From contig DIYH01000017.1 of the NCBI GenBank assembly GCA_002435755.1, forward strand, positions 269,739 through 333,738: DNA of 64,000 bases. Direction: 5' to 3'. The stretch comes from Flammeovirgaceae bacterium UBA6059. Lineage in GTDB: Bacteria > Bacteroidota > Bacteroidia > Cytophagales > Cyclobacteriaceae. Positions 53,301-62,081 of the stretch are shown piece after piece (the first letter of the stretch is position 1; each line of letters starts with the position of its first letter). The notes under the pieces are model-generated. The model searched no databases and was not told the origin of the DNA. It saw nothing but the letters and a program-made list of their open reading frames with translations. A program made the position numbers and the translations under genes.

Positions 53301-55385
53301 TTAAACCTTCGACACCTCCACATACACCCCATTCACAGCAGCATTGCCAGAAACCGCATCCAATTCCTGATCACTTGTCAGATCGTTGACAGAAACACCT
53401 GCATGGGCCTGAGCAGTAGCCCAGCCGATCCCGTCTTTATTATGTCCCCAACCGTGAGGGATACTAATGACGCCTGGCATAAGTGCAGGTGTCAACTCTG
53501 CTTCGATCTGTACCTTGCCGTGCTCATTATGTACATCAATCAATTCGCCATCTATAATGCCTAGTTTTTCAGCATCATCCGGATTGAGCATGGCGGTACA
53601 GCGTTTAGGACCTTTCACAAGTCGCTCACTATTGTGCATCCAGGTGTTGTTGGAGCGGAGATGCCGCCTGCCGATCAGCTGCAGTTTATCTCCAGGAGGT
53701 GCGTCAAACGACAGTGCCTTTAACCCATCAACCATCACCTGAGGTGTCATGTCGACTTTTTTATCTTGAGTAAAGATTTGCTTGGGTAGGACTGGCTGCA
53801 ATGGTCCCAGGTCGACACCATGTGGATTCTTTCTTAAGTCTTTTAGCCGGATGTCGTAAGGTCCTCTTTTGAGACCTTGATCGACCACTACCTCCGGTGT
53901 GACCAGTTTGTCGGCTAGCTTCTTGACAGCACTCATTTTACTAAAGCGCTCTCCTAATTCCTTATAGATTTGCCAATCGTATTTTCGGTCTGGTCCGATG
54001 GGGAATAACGCTGGACTAAACTTTGCATGGTTATGGACGGCCAGATTATGGAAAACCAAATCGTAGTGGGGTGTTTCTAGACCTGTCGCTGGTGGCAGTA
54101 TGATATTGGCATGTCTTGAAGTCTCATTGAGATAGATGTCAATAGACACCATAAACTCTAATCCAGATAATGCCTTATCCAGTTTGTCACCGTTTGGGGT
54201 GGAAAGGACTGGATTCCCAGCATTACAAATGAAGGCTTTGATTTGTCCATCCCCTTCATTCAGCATCTCTTCGGCCATGACAGCAGCTGGAAGCTCATTC
54301 CCAAATTCTGGTAAGCCACGCACGCGACTCTTCCATCTGTTGTAGCTGTACATGGTGCCCTCTGGCTTGGTGTGCACCACGTCAATCGCAGGGTTTGAAC
54401 ACATCATTCCACCAGAACTATCAAAGTTGCCCGTGACCATATTGATGAGATAGACGATCCACTGGCATAGCGCACCATGCTCCTGGACTGATACTCCCAT
54501 GCGACCATAGCAAACTGCAGATTCAGCATTGGCAAACTCTTCTGCTATCCTTGTGATCTCTTCAGCTGCTACACCTGTAATACTGGCAACCTTATCAGCA
54601 GTAAAAGCTGCAAATAGCTCCCTCAGTTCCTCGTGTCCTTTATAGTATTCTGGTAGGTCTTGGGGGTGATTTATGATCAGATGATTGAGTACCGCTCCCA
54701 ATAGATATACATCGGTACCTGGTCGGATGAAGAAATGCTCATCTGCACGTTGAGCTGTTTCAGACCTGCGAGGATCTACAACGACCATCTTGCCACCTCT
54801 TTCCTGAAGGTCTTTGATGCGGCGTGGCATGCCAGCAGCGCTCATGATGCTACCATTGGAAGCCACTGGATTGGCACCAAACACAAGGAAATAATGTGTG
54901 CGATCAATGTCAGGAACAGGTAGTTGAATGGAGTTGCCAAGCATCCACTGCGATGCGAAATGATGAGGTAACTGATCAACGGAAGTGGCAGAGAACCTAT
55001 TCCGGGTACGGACAGCCTTGAGCAATCGAGAGCTGAACAACATCGAACCCAGGTTATGAACGTTGGGATTGCCGCTGTAGATGCCGACCGCATCATCACC
55101 ATATTTCTGTTGAACCGCTTTGATACCTTGTTCTACCTCGTCATAGGCCTGTTTCCAGCTGATGGTTTCCCATTGATCACCCACACGTTTTTGCGGAAGC
55201 TTTAGGCGATCCGGATCATGGTAGATGTCCTGAAGCGCAACAGCCTTAGGACATATGAAGCCTTTACTGAATGGGTCCTTTTCATCGCCCTTGATCGACT
55301 TGATCTCTGTGCCTTCATACTTGATCTCAAGTCCGCACATTGCTTCACATAGATTACAAGTGCGGTAGTGGGTTTGCTCAGCCAT
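53301..55385 (-). CDS. Cytoplasmic molybdopterin-dependent oxidoreductase (FdhF/NapA-like)
   Basis: A 694-residue member of the molybdopterin (bis-MGD) oxidoreductase family. The N-terminal 4Fe-4S site has Cys10, Cys13, Cys17 and Cys45 (CNLCEAMC ... FICPKA). Cofactor-binding stretches include VFGANPVASNGS, VVDPRRSETA and the C-terminal dinucleotide-binding domain with LNPDDAEKLGIIDGE and SIPHGWGH. No Tat signal precedes the cluster motif, so it should be cytoplasmic. I start at ATG 55385 (MAEQTHYRTC); the longer frame is not conserved. At the position where formate dehydrogenases and NapA have Cys/Sec, the sequence reads TSVDQLPHH, so the metal ligand and substrate are uncertain. No partner subunit is adjacent. 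Confidence 0.83.
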   Translation of the reverse strand: MAEQTHYRTCNLCEAMCGLEIKYEGTEIKSIKGDEKDPFSKGFICPKAVALQDIYHDPDRLKLPQKRVGDQWETISWKQAYDEVEQGIKAVQQKYGDDAVGIYSGNPNVHNLGSMLFSSRLLKAVRTRNRFSATSVDQLPHHFASQWMLGNSIQLPVPDIDRTHYFLVFGANPVASNGSIMSAAGMPRRIKDLQERGGKMVVVDPRRSETAQRADEHFFIRPGTDVYLLGAVLNHLIINHPQDLPEYYKGHEELRELFAAFTADKVASITGVAAEEITRIAEEFANAESAVCYGRMGVSVQEHGALCQWIVYLINMVTGNFDSSGGMMCSNPAIDVVHTKPEGTMYSYNRWKSRVRGLPEFGNELPAAVMAEEMLNEGDGQIKAFICNAGNPVLSTPNGDKLDKALSGLEFMVSIDIYLNETSRHANIILPPATGLETPHYDLVFHNLAVHNHAKFSPALFPIGPDRKYDWQIYKELGERFSKMSAVKKLADKLVTPEVVVDQGLKRGPYDIRLKDLRKNPHGVDLGPLQPVLPKQIFTQDKKVDMTPQVMVDGLKALSFDAPPGDKLQLIGRRHLRSNNTWMHNSERLVKGPKRCTAMLNPDDAEKLGIIDGELIDVHNEHGKVQIEAELTPALMPGVISIPHGWGHNKDGIGWATAQAHAGVSVNDLTSDQELDAVSGNAAVNGVYVEVSKV

Positions 55386-55496
55386 GGTCGAAAAGTTGAA
55401 TTTTGAAGATAGGTGATTTGGCCAACAATTCAATTATATGACCGGTTTGGCAGGTAAGCACTGTCGTCTTAATTTCAAACAAACAACTCTACAACT

Positions 55497-57338
55497 ATGC
55501 GTCTCTTAATTCTACTTTCTTCCCTTCTGGTGTCTTTTGCAGTCACTGCCCAGCGTACGCAAAAGCCTGTCCTTCACGGAAAGCATTGGATGGCCATTAC
55601 TGGTAAGCCGCTTGGCGCTACCGCCGGTGCTTTAACATTTGCCAAAGGTGGCAATGCCGTTGATGCTGCTTGTGCCATGCTCGGTGCTACCGCAACAATG
55701 TGGGACGTGCTCAGCTGGGGAGGTGAGACACAAGCATTGATCTACAACCCCAATACCGGGAAGGTGATAGGTGTGAATGCACTAGGTGTGGCACCTACAG
55801 GAGCTACACCCGAGTTTTATGCTGAGAAGGATCTTAAATACCCACCTGAGTATGGTCCGTTGAATGCTGTGACTCCAGGTACTCCAGGCGGATTGATGAC
55901 CATGCTGGCTGAGTTTGGGACAATGAGTCTGAAGGAGGTATTGGCACCCGCGATGCAGATGGCTGAAGGTTATCCTATAGAAGCGCAAGCAGCCAACGCG
56001 ATGGAATACCATAAGGAAAAGATCAAGGATTGGCCTTATTCTGCTAAGACCTACTTGACCCACCCTGGAGAAGATAGGGAGGCCCCTGTCGCAGGGGAGA
56101 TCTTTGTGCAGCAAGACCTCTGGAATACACTCAATAAGTTGGTGGAGGCAGAAGCCAATGCGCTGAAGAAAGGCAAATCACGAAAAGAAGCGATCTATGA
56201 TGCTTATGATCGATTCTATAAAGGAGATATCGCGAAAGAATTTGCCAGAGGAGCGCAAGAACAAGGTGGTTTGATCACCGAAAAAGATTTGGGCAATTGG
56301 GAAGTTTATCTTGAAGAGCCTGTCAAGACGAACTATAAAGGTATAGATGTCTACAAGCTCACGACTTGGGTACAAGGCCCTGTCTTACTTCAAGCTTTGA
56401 ACATCCTTGAGAACTTTGACCTGAAGCAGATGGGCTACAATACCGCCCGCTATATCCATACCCTGTATCAGGCCATGAACATGGCTTTTGCGGATAGAGA
56501 CTTCTACTATGGTGATCCATATACGCCACCAGCCGAACCTATTGAAGGTTTGTTGTCTAAGGATTATGCTAAGGCACGAGCCAATACCATTGATATGGAA
56601 GCCAATGACGAGACCATTGGGCCTGGTGATCCTTACCAGTTTCAGGACGGAGATAATCCATACCTGGAATACCTTGAGATGTGGAACAAGCAGCTGAAGG
56701 GCGATCCTGTAGGCTATCTCGAAGATGGTACCTTTTCCGAAACAGAAGGCTTCTACGCAGGAACCACGTCTATTCAAACTGCCGACAAGGACGGTTGGGT
56801 GGTGTCCATCACTCCGAGTGGAGGCTGGATACCTGCAGTGATAGCCGGAAATACTGGTGTTGGTATGAGTCAACGGGGACAAAGCTTTGTATTGGATTCC
56901 AGTCAAAATCCTTATAACGTGATCCAGCCTGGCCAGCGACCAAGAGCGACATTGACGCCAAGCCTAGCATTGAAAGACGGTAAGCCGTTCTTATCATTCG
57001 CAGTGCAGGGTGGGGACAGCCAGGACCAGAACCTGCTGCAGTTCTTCCTCAACATGGTCGAGTTTGACATGAACGTACAGGAGTCTGCAGAAGCACCCAA
57101 CTTCAATAGCTTCCAGATGCGTAGCAGCTTCGGTGATCACAAGATCGAGCCTGGAAGATTGCTTCTTAATGAAAACACGCCTCCTTGGACGAGAAAAGCC
57201 CTTCGAGGAATGGGCTATGATCTGGAGTATCGTGAGCGCACTTCAGGACCTATCAACGCTATATGGTTTGATTGGGAAAATGGCTCATTCTGGGGAGGCT
57301 CGAGTAATTTTGGTGAGGACTATGGGATAGGGTGGTAG
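55497..57338 (+). CDS. Exported gamma-glutamyltransferase-family protein with altered substrate site
   Basis: A 613-residue Ntn-hydrolase of the GGT family with a signal peptide (about 1-18, ending VTAQ). The autoprocessing nucleophile is Thr423 in YAGTTSIQTADKDGW, and GTPGGLMTML and GVGMSQRGQSF are present. GGTs usually carry an Arg in a D-x-R-E-x-A-P motif that binds the gamma-glutamyl carboxylate; here the equivalent reads VNALGVAPTGATP without Arg. The canonical TTH at the cleavage site is TTS. It is therefore probably processed like GGT but acts on another amide substrate. Divergent from the molybdopterin enzyme gene. Confidence 0.78.
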   Translation: MRLLILLSSLLVSFAVTAQRTQKPVLHGKHWMAITGKPLGATAGALTFAKGGNAVDAACAMLGATATMWDVLSWGGETQALIYNPNTGKVIGVNALGVAPTGATPEFYAEKDLKYPPEYGPLNAVTPGTPGGLMTMLAEFGTMSLKEVLAPAMQMAEGYPIEAQAANAMEYHKEKIKDWPYSAKTYLTHPGEDREAPVAGEIFVQQDLWNTLNKLVEAEANALKKGKSRKEAIYDAYDRFYKGDIAKEFARGAQEQGGLITEKDLGNWEVYLEEPVKTNYKGIDVYKLTTWVQGPVLLQALNILENFDLKQMGYNTARYIHTLYQAMNMAFADRDFYYGDPYTPPAEPIEGLLSKDYAKARANTIDMEANDETIGPGDPYQFQDGDNPYLEYLEMWNKQLKGDPVGYLEDGTFSETEGFYAGTTSIQTADKDGWVVSITPSGGWIPAVIAGNTGVGMSQRGQSFVLDSSQNPYNVIQPGQRPRATLTPSLALKDGKPFLSFAVQGGDSQDQNLLQFFLNMVEFDMNVQESAEAPNFNSFQMRSSFGDHKIEPGRLLLNENTPPWTRKALRGMGYDLEYRERTSGPINAIWFDWENGSFWGGSSNFGEDYGIGW

Positions 57339-57392
57339 ATCATTAATTATTAATTGATAATGAAGAATTGAAGAGCAGCTCACAGCACTGAA

Positions 57393-57698
57393 CTAGCTGC
57401 CTCTAAGTTTCTTAGGGTTCTGACTAGTGTGGAATACCCTTGAAACAACTACTCGATCAGTAGAGACGCGATAAATGATTTTATAACTCCAAACTACTAA
57501 GTATCGGTATTCAGATTTCTTATGAGAAAGAAGCTGCTCAATAGAACCCATTTTGGGAAATGAAGCTAGGTGCTCCGACCTTTCGATAATCCTATGACCG
57601 ACAACCTTGGCAGATGAAGTGCCTCTCTCCAGAGCCACATATTTAACTATTCTCTCAAGTTGATTAAGGGCAGTTTGCGTCCAAACTACTTTAACCAT
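57393..57698 (-). CDS. ParE/RelE-superfamily toxin
   Basis: A 101-residue toxin-fold protein: VKVVWTQTALNQLERIVKYV (about 2-21), HLASFPKMGSIEQLL and YRYLVVWSYKIIYRV (about 64-78) are the ParE/RelE plasmid-stabilisation pattern. ParE members target DNA gyrase and RelE members cleave mRNA; the sequence looks more ParE-like. Its start overlaps the upstream antitoxin gene by 13 bp. Between the GGT stop and this gene is an AT-rich stretch with ATTAAT repeats. Confidence 0.8.
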   Translation of the reverse strand: MVKVVWTQTALNQLERIVKYVALERGTSSAKVVGHRIIERSEHLASFPKMGSIEQLLSHKKSEYRYLVVWSYKIIYRVSTDRVVVSRVFHTSQNPKKLRGS

Positions 57699-57871
57699 TT
57701 GTCAAGTTCTGATTTCGCTTCCTTGGTGGAGAAAAGACGTCCCGCTTTTTCATCTTGCTCGGACTTTTCAATATCTGCTAGTAGGGCGAGCTGATCATAG
57801 ACATCCTCCAATGTAGACTCGTCTGTCAACTGTTCAGCAATCCTGTTGAGATGTTCTTTCAAGTTGTCCAT
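57686..57871 (-). CDS. Antitoxin partner of ParE/RelE-type toxin
   Basis: A 61-residue acidic, helical protein (LKEHLNRIAEQLTDESTLED) located directly upstream of the toxin gene with a 13-bp overlap, the usual antitoxin-first order. The C-terminal KEAKSELDKWLK could wrap the toxin. Families of this size lack an obvious DNA-binding fold. Confidence 0.7.
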   Translation of the reverse strand: MDNLKEHLNRIAEQLTDESTLEDVYDQLALLADIEKSEQDEKAGRLFSTKEAKSELDKWLK

Positions 57872-58113
57872 AGATGTAAATTAATCGATATTGAATTAAA
57901 ACGGATGTTGTTGCTTATCGATAACACGGATTAATGAACGGATATTTCATCCCTTTCTGAGTTACTGACAGAGAACTCTGAGACACAAAGAAGTTGCCCA
58001 GAGTCCCTTACAGGTGACTCTGAGTGGATGAGTGATCTGAGAAATTCATCGAAATATAGCTGGTTGGAGTAACATTCAGGTCTTTGTGTCGTCTTCGCAT
58101 AAAGGCCGTAGAA

Positions 58114-58811
58114 ATGAGTACTTCAGCAAGATTGTCAAGACAGACGGGATTTCTCCATCTGTCTTTGTTGCCATTTGGTATTTTTAGTTTTGTTATCATT
58201 CCTTTAAAGCTCTTCTAAAGCTCTTCGCGCCGGGTGATGTAGCACAAACCATCGCTAACATCACGGAACATGAACTGTTATTTCGGATAAGCAACATAAG
58301 TCATTTGCTGAGTCAAATACTAGTAGTCTTTCTCGCTCTTTCAGCTTTTCATCTTCTAAAAAATGTAAATAGGAAAAGAGCATTGCTGATGCTCGTTTTG
58401 GCATTGGTGACTGTACCTATCTCATGTCTCAACGAAGTGCACAACCTTGCTATAATCAAGTTGCTCACCGATGTTAGTTTTACTTCGGCCGATGAACTTG
58501 GTAGTTTTACAAGTCTTTTTCTTGATATGGCGAGAAATGGAGTACTGATTGCGCAGATCTTTTGGGGACTATGGTTAGTGCCGCTAGGTCTGTTGGTCTA
58601 TGAGGCTGGTTACTTGCCAAAGTGGATTGGTGTTTCCTTGTTCCTTGCTAGCACCGGCTATATTTTCGACTCTTTTGCACAGCTTATATCAACTGGAACA
58701 ATAATAATAAGTCAATTCACTTTCTTGTTTGAGATGACACTTCCAGTATGGCTTGTTGTGAAAGGAGTGGATAAGGAGAAGTGGGAGAGTCTCGACCTGA
58801 TCAGTCGATAG
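58114..58811 (+). pseudogene. DUF4386 membrane protein gene, frameshifted by 11-bp tandem duplication
   Basis: From ATG 58114 the frame reads MSTSARLSRQTGFLHLSLLP and on to PLKLF, then TAA at 58216. A different frame resumes with LFAPGDVAQTIANITEHELL, FRISNISHLLSQ and runs through four further hydrophobic segments to a stop at 58811. Joined, the two halves give a normal DUF4386 protein of about 230 residues (N-terminal helix, APGD-A-T-ANI, LFR-I---LLSQ, membrane helices). The break is an exact tandem copy of TAAAGCTCTTC at 58205-58226; removing one copy restores the frame. Five or six membrane segments in total; function of DUF4386 is unknown. Confidence 0.85.
58205..58226. repeat. Perfect 11-bp tandem duplication inside DUF4386 gene
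   Basis: TAAAGCTCTTC occurs twice in direct succession (58205-58215, 58216-58226). With one copy the DUF4386 frame is open; with two it terminates at once. Confidence 0.9.
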
Positions 58812-58883
58812 TGGAGAGTTGTATGTCGATTGGCGATATCATTTAGTAGACTGCTTCAAGTCGCCTAACTAATAGGATCATTG

Positions 58884-59579
58884 TTAGAAGCTATGATGCA
58901 GACTAAACTGGGCTTGATTCTTGGCCCAGTTGACGGTCGGTTGCCTCATCCATCCCAATTGCATTCTCAGGTTTTTAAGGATACCATAACCAATGCCTAG
59001 ATAAGTACGATTTCTATCGAAAAACTGCACTGATCTTCCCGCACCAATATCGGTCTGTCCATTGATGAAGATTTCATTGTACAGTGCAGCATAAACTACT
59101 CCCTTACCTAGTTTGGTATCATTGAAAGGTACATTGAGGAAAAGATTGTAGCGGTAGCGTGTTCTGAAATCTTGATCCTCGACCCATCGCTGCTCAAATC
59201 TTATTCGATGAGTGACTAAGAATCTCGATCCAATCTTCTGTGGGAATAAGGCTTCCTGGTAAATTCTGCTTTCAGAGACAGTGCTTGTACTTTCTCCAAA
59301 GGCGCCAGTGGTAATATTACCATAGCCTAGCGTAAAAAGGATATTGGCATTTTTAGGACGATAGGTGATACCGGTACGCAGCAGTACCTGCTCCAGGTCA
59401 CTACCAAAGTTCCAGAAACGAAACTGGTAATCTCCCTGCACTCCAAACTGACTATTCTTGAACTGCGTGTTGAAAAAGTACATGTACCATGCACCGAGCT
59501 GGTCCTCATCTGGTCCAGTCTGACCAAAAGCACCTACGCTTCCAATACAGCAAAGTAGCATCAATAGGTATTTTCTCAT
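58884..59579 (-). CDS. DUF2490 outer-membrane-type protein
   Basis: A 231-residue exported protein with a signal peptide (about 1-19, ending AFGQ) and DUF2490 features: LGAWYMYFFNTQFKN near the mature N-terminus, RYRYNLFLNVPFN and ALYNEIFIN in the middle, and a C-terminal strand ending QFSLHHSF. It is predicted to form a small outer-membrane beta-barrel. Function unknown. Confidence 0.82.
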   Translation of the reverse strand: MRKYLLMLLCCIGSVGAFGQTGPDEDQLGAWYMYFFNTQFKNSQFGVQGDYQFRFWNFGSDLEQVLLRTGITYRPKNANILFTLGYGNITTGAFGESTSTVSESRIYQEALFPQKIGSRFLVTHRIRFEQRWVEDQDFRTRYRYNLFLNVPFNDTKLGKGVVYAALYNEIFINGQTDIGAGRSVQFFDRNRTYLGIGYGILKNLRMQLGWMRQPTVNWAKNQAQFSLHHSF

Positions 59580-59717
59580 GTTCGTTTAGCTAAAACCATA
59601 AAGTAAGTTGAAAGAACTGAGACTTAACCATACAAGACTATGGATTCACCTAAAGAACTTCTCCGGGTTCCAGCCTTGTCTCGAAATCGAGAAGATGTTT
59701 TTATCGAGGAAAAGCCT

Positions 59718-60089
59718 CTACCTTATGCTGAAGCTAAACGACCGGGTTTGTCCTGCTGTGATCTGAAAGAAACCAATGTTGTCCCTATCATCATACCAAG
59801 TATAGTTACCTGGATTCAGGCCTTCAATGCTTGCAAAACCTCCGGTAGCATTGATGTCGCGGATCAAGGGTTGTGTGGCGAGTAAATCGCTAATGGTGTA
59901 TACGCTTTCGGGGTAAATACTAATTTCAAGCCCTTGCGTATTACCTGTGAAGGTCAATTGGGCGTTTCCTGTTAAGGCGTCCTCTTCACCGCATGAACTT
60001 AGAACAACACAAAGGGTAAATAACAAAAGTAATTGGCAATCGATCTCATGTATATAACGGCTTTTGTAAGTATCACAAAACGCCTTCAT
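59718..60089 (-). CDS. Small lipoprotein with beta-rich domain
   Basis: A 123-residue protein with a hydrophobic segment ending VVLSSC (lipid Cys about 33) and a mature domain of about 90 residues (NAQLTFTGNTQGLEISIYPE ... ISAGQTRSFSFS-like end). The 14-residue stretch before the hydrophobic segment is longer than usual for a lipoprotein signal, so the true start may be a non-ATG codon further in. No family recognised. Confidence 0.55.
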   Translation of the reverse strand: MKAFCDTYKSRYIHEIDCQLLLLFTLCVVLSSCGEEDALTGNAQLTFTGNTQGLEISIYPESVYTISDLLATQPLIRDINATGGFASIEGLNPGNYTWYDDRDNIGFFQITAGQTRSFSFSIR

Positions 60090-60173
60090 ATACGCGTCAA
60101 TGACGGATTAGTTTGGAATATTTTACCTGTTTTTTGTGATTTGATATTGGTAATCCAATAATGACTGAGAACC

Positions 60174-60386
60174 TTATTCTTCGTCGACTAAAACAACTTT
60201 GACTCTTCCAACTTCACCTGTTTCCAACTGCACTTTGATACCATGTGGATGTGTTGAGGATTTGGTCAGGAGCCGCTTCACTTCACCTCGCGTTAGTTCA
60301 CCGGTTCGCTGATGATGTTTCTGGACGATATCTACTGTATCACCTACTTTGATGTTGGATCGTTTGGTTCCGTCCGCAGCTGACAT
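60174..60386 (-). CDS. YwbE family protein (DUF2196)
   Basis: A 70-residue small beta-barrel-like protein matching the YwbE family: SNIKVGDTVDIVQKHHQRTG, LTRGEVKRLLT, HPHGIKVQL and GRVKVVLVDEE. Widely distributed, function unknown; possibly nucleic-acid associated by analogy with other small KOW/S1-like barrels (inference). Confidence 0.85.
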   Translation of the reverse strand: MSAADGTKRSNIKVGDTVDIVQKHHQRTGELTRGEVKRLLTKSSTHPHGIKVQLETGEVGRVKVVLVDEE

Positions 60387-60562
60387 GGTTGTAAAGTAAT
60401 CATAATCGATGGTAATTGATCATTTCTATCATATCGCTATCTACCGAATACTGCTTTGAGGCCAGTTTTGAATTGAAATCTAACAGCAGTTGACAAATGA
60501 TACTTTGAATGCGTTTATTAAAGAACTCTTCATAGATTAGATCACTGGATAACAAAGACACA

Positions 60563-61084
60563 ATGAAGAATAGATTGAGTTACTTATGCCTGATATCAGT
60601 ATTGTTTCTTTCCACTAATGCATTCGCCCAAAGCATAGGTGAAGAGGACAGAATCACCGCAAGCGACATTCAAACGGTAGTAGGCGAGTGGACTGGAACT
60701 CTGACCTACATAGATTATAGCTCAGGTGAACCCTTTACTATGCCGGCTAATTTGTTAGCCGAAGAAGGCAAAAACCAGTTTCAGGTGATTCTCAATTATG
60801 TATACCCTAATGAACCACATGCTAATAGTAAAGGCAAACTGAAAATGACCGAAGATGGTAGTCAGGTCAACATCAGTGATGTCATAGCTGTAGAAAGAAA
60901 GGAAGCCGACGGACTCGTTGTAACTACTGAGTTCAGTGGTAAGGACAATAATCAAAAGGCCACCATTCGGAACAACTATATCATTAGCCAGGACAAATTG
61001 GTCATCAACAAAGAGGTAAAATTCGAAGATTCAACTGAATGGCTAAAGCGCAATGAATACAACTTCACGCGCAAAGAAGATTGA
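60563..61084 (+). CDS. Exported hypothetical protein, lipocalin-like
   Basis: A 173-residue protein with signal peptide about 1-22 (ending AFAQ) and a beta-rich mature domain starting VVGEWTGTLTYIDYSSGEPF and ending NEYNFTRK. The G-x-W start and alternating strands suggest a small lipocalin-like barrel. No family name recalled. Confidence 0.65.
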   Translation: MKNRLSYLCLISVLFLSTNAFAQSIGEEDRITASDIQTVVGEWTGTLTYIDYSSGEPFTMPANLLAEEGKNQFQVILNYVYPNEPHANSKGKLKMTEDGSQVNISDVIAVERKEADGLVVTTEFSGKDNNQKATIRNNYIISQDKLVINKEVKFEDSTEWLKRNEYNFTRKED

Positions 61085-61321
61085 TTATTATGCTATTCTA
61101 GACTTATGCAACTGAAGTCTCTGAAACCCAAAATGATCGTCACTGCTTCCTGCCGGGCAAACCCTTTTTAAGGCTGCTTCTGGGAGGGCAAAGGGTGTGA
61201 CAGTCTCATTTACTTTGAGATTGCCTCGGCTATCTTCGCTAAAACCCACGCTAAGCCCCGCAATGACGATATCCGATAACCTGAAGAATTTCAATTTTGG
61301 CCAGAATCAAAACTTAGAAAG
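61085..61321. other. Intergenic stretch before second 82-bp element
   Basis: About 240 nt of relatively GC-rich sequence without a convincing gene. A 68-codon minus-strand frame (61088-61294) is open and includes ALPEAALKRVCPAG; I cannot tell whether it is a fragment of a repeated element or chance. It adjoins the 82-bp element and may belong to a larger repeat unit. Confidence 0.3.
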
Positions 61322-61403
61322 AGTGGTCTGACGACTTTTCTAAGTAGCCCTGAACGAAGATCATTTTATGGGCAGTGATAGGCCCTACAGTCGTCAGACC
61401 ACT
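61322..61403. repeat. 82-bp element with inverted 15-mer ends, copy 2
   Basis: AGTGGTCTGACGACT at 61322-61336 and its exact reverse complement AGTCGTCAGACCACT at 61389-61403 enclose 52 nt. Total length and arm spacing equal those of the element at 53208, but the interior is unrelated. Located 36 nt upstream of the membrane-protein start at 61439. Confidence 0.8.
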
Positions 61404-61438
61404 TTACAATTCTTGTGATCATTTCACTAACTTCAACC

Positions 61439-61903
61439 ATGGCCAAAATCAAAACACCCCTCTTGATGTTCCTCGGCTTTGGGCAGGCGAGCTACGTGAT
61501 GTTCTATCTCTATTTCAATGCGTACAACAAGAAGGACTGGCCGGAGGTGGAAGCAAGAATTGATTCAGTCTACACCTATATGTACGATAACGCCACTTTC
61601 ATCCGTATCGACTATGTCTATAAGGTCGATGGACTGAGATATAGCGGCGCGGGTTATCCATTGGACCAGTATGGTGAAGAGATCGACTTCCGCGCCCTTG
61701 GCTTCCAACAGATCAACGAACATGTTGTAGAGCTTAGATCAAGAGGTACAACAACCATTCGCTATAGACCGGAGAAACCGAGAGATTCCATCACTTATCC
61801 CAACCCTCGATTTGGATGGGCGATAGGAGGAGGATTCTGTGGATTGGTAGCGCTGCTGAGTTTGGCGGGGGTGATTACGGCGCTGAGGTCTTCCAGGCCT
61901 TAG
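61439..61903 (+). CDS. DUF3592-like two-helix membrane protein
   Basis: A 154-residue protein with membrane segments at about 8-24 and 130-150 and a soluble beta-rich domain between them (VEARIDSVYTYMYDNATFIR, IDYVYKVDGLRYSGAGYP, TTIRYRPEKPRDS, YPNPRFGW). This order fits DUF3592-type proteins. Start ATG 61439 (MAKIKTPLLMF); a longer frame would run back towards the 82-bp element. Function unknown. Confidence 0.65.
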   Translation: MAKIKTPLLMFLGFGQASYVMFYLYFNAYNKKDWPEVEARIDSVYTYMYDNATFIRIDYVYKVDGLRYSGAGYPLDQYGEEIDFRALGFQQINEHVVELRSRGTTTIRYRPEKPRDSITYPNPRFGWAIGGGFCGLVALLSLAGVITALRSSRP

Positions 61904-62081
61904 TCAAAATCTCATATTGTGCTCATTGATGAATGATTCTGTTTTTAGCGATTTAGATTATAGTCATTTTTAGGTATTGTTTGAGGATACGACACTGGCT
62001 AACTTCGAACGTAAATTTCTGGAGAATCGTTGGCTGTGTACTGATAAATGGCCTTTTTAAGCTGATCTTAAACAATCCAAT

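Noticed and set aside
58008..58199. 63-codon minus-strand reading frame
   Set aside because: It is antisense to the recognisable N-terminal half of the interrupted DUF4386 gene, which accounts for the conservation.
61088..61294. 68-codon minus-strand frame as a gene
   Set aside because: No start context, no recognisable domain and location next to a repeat element; kept only as a remark on the intergenic region.
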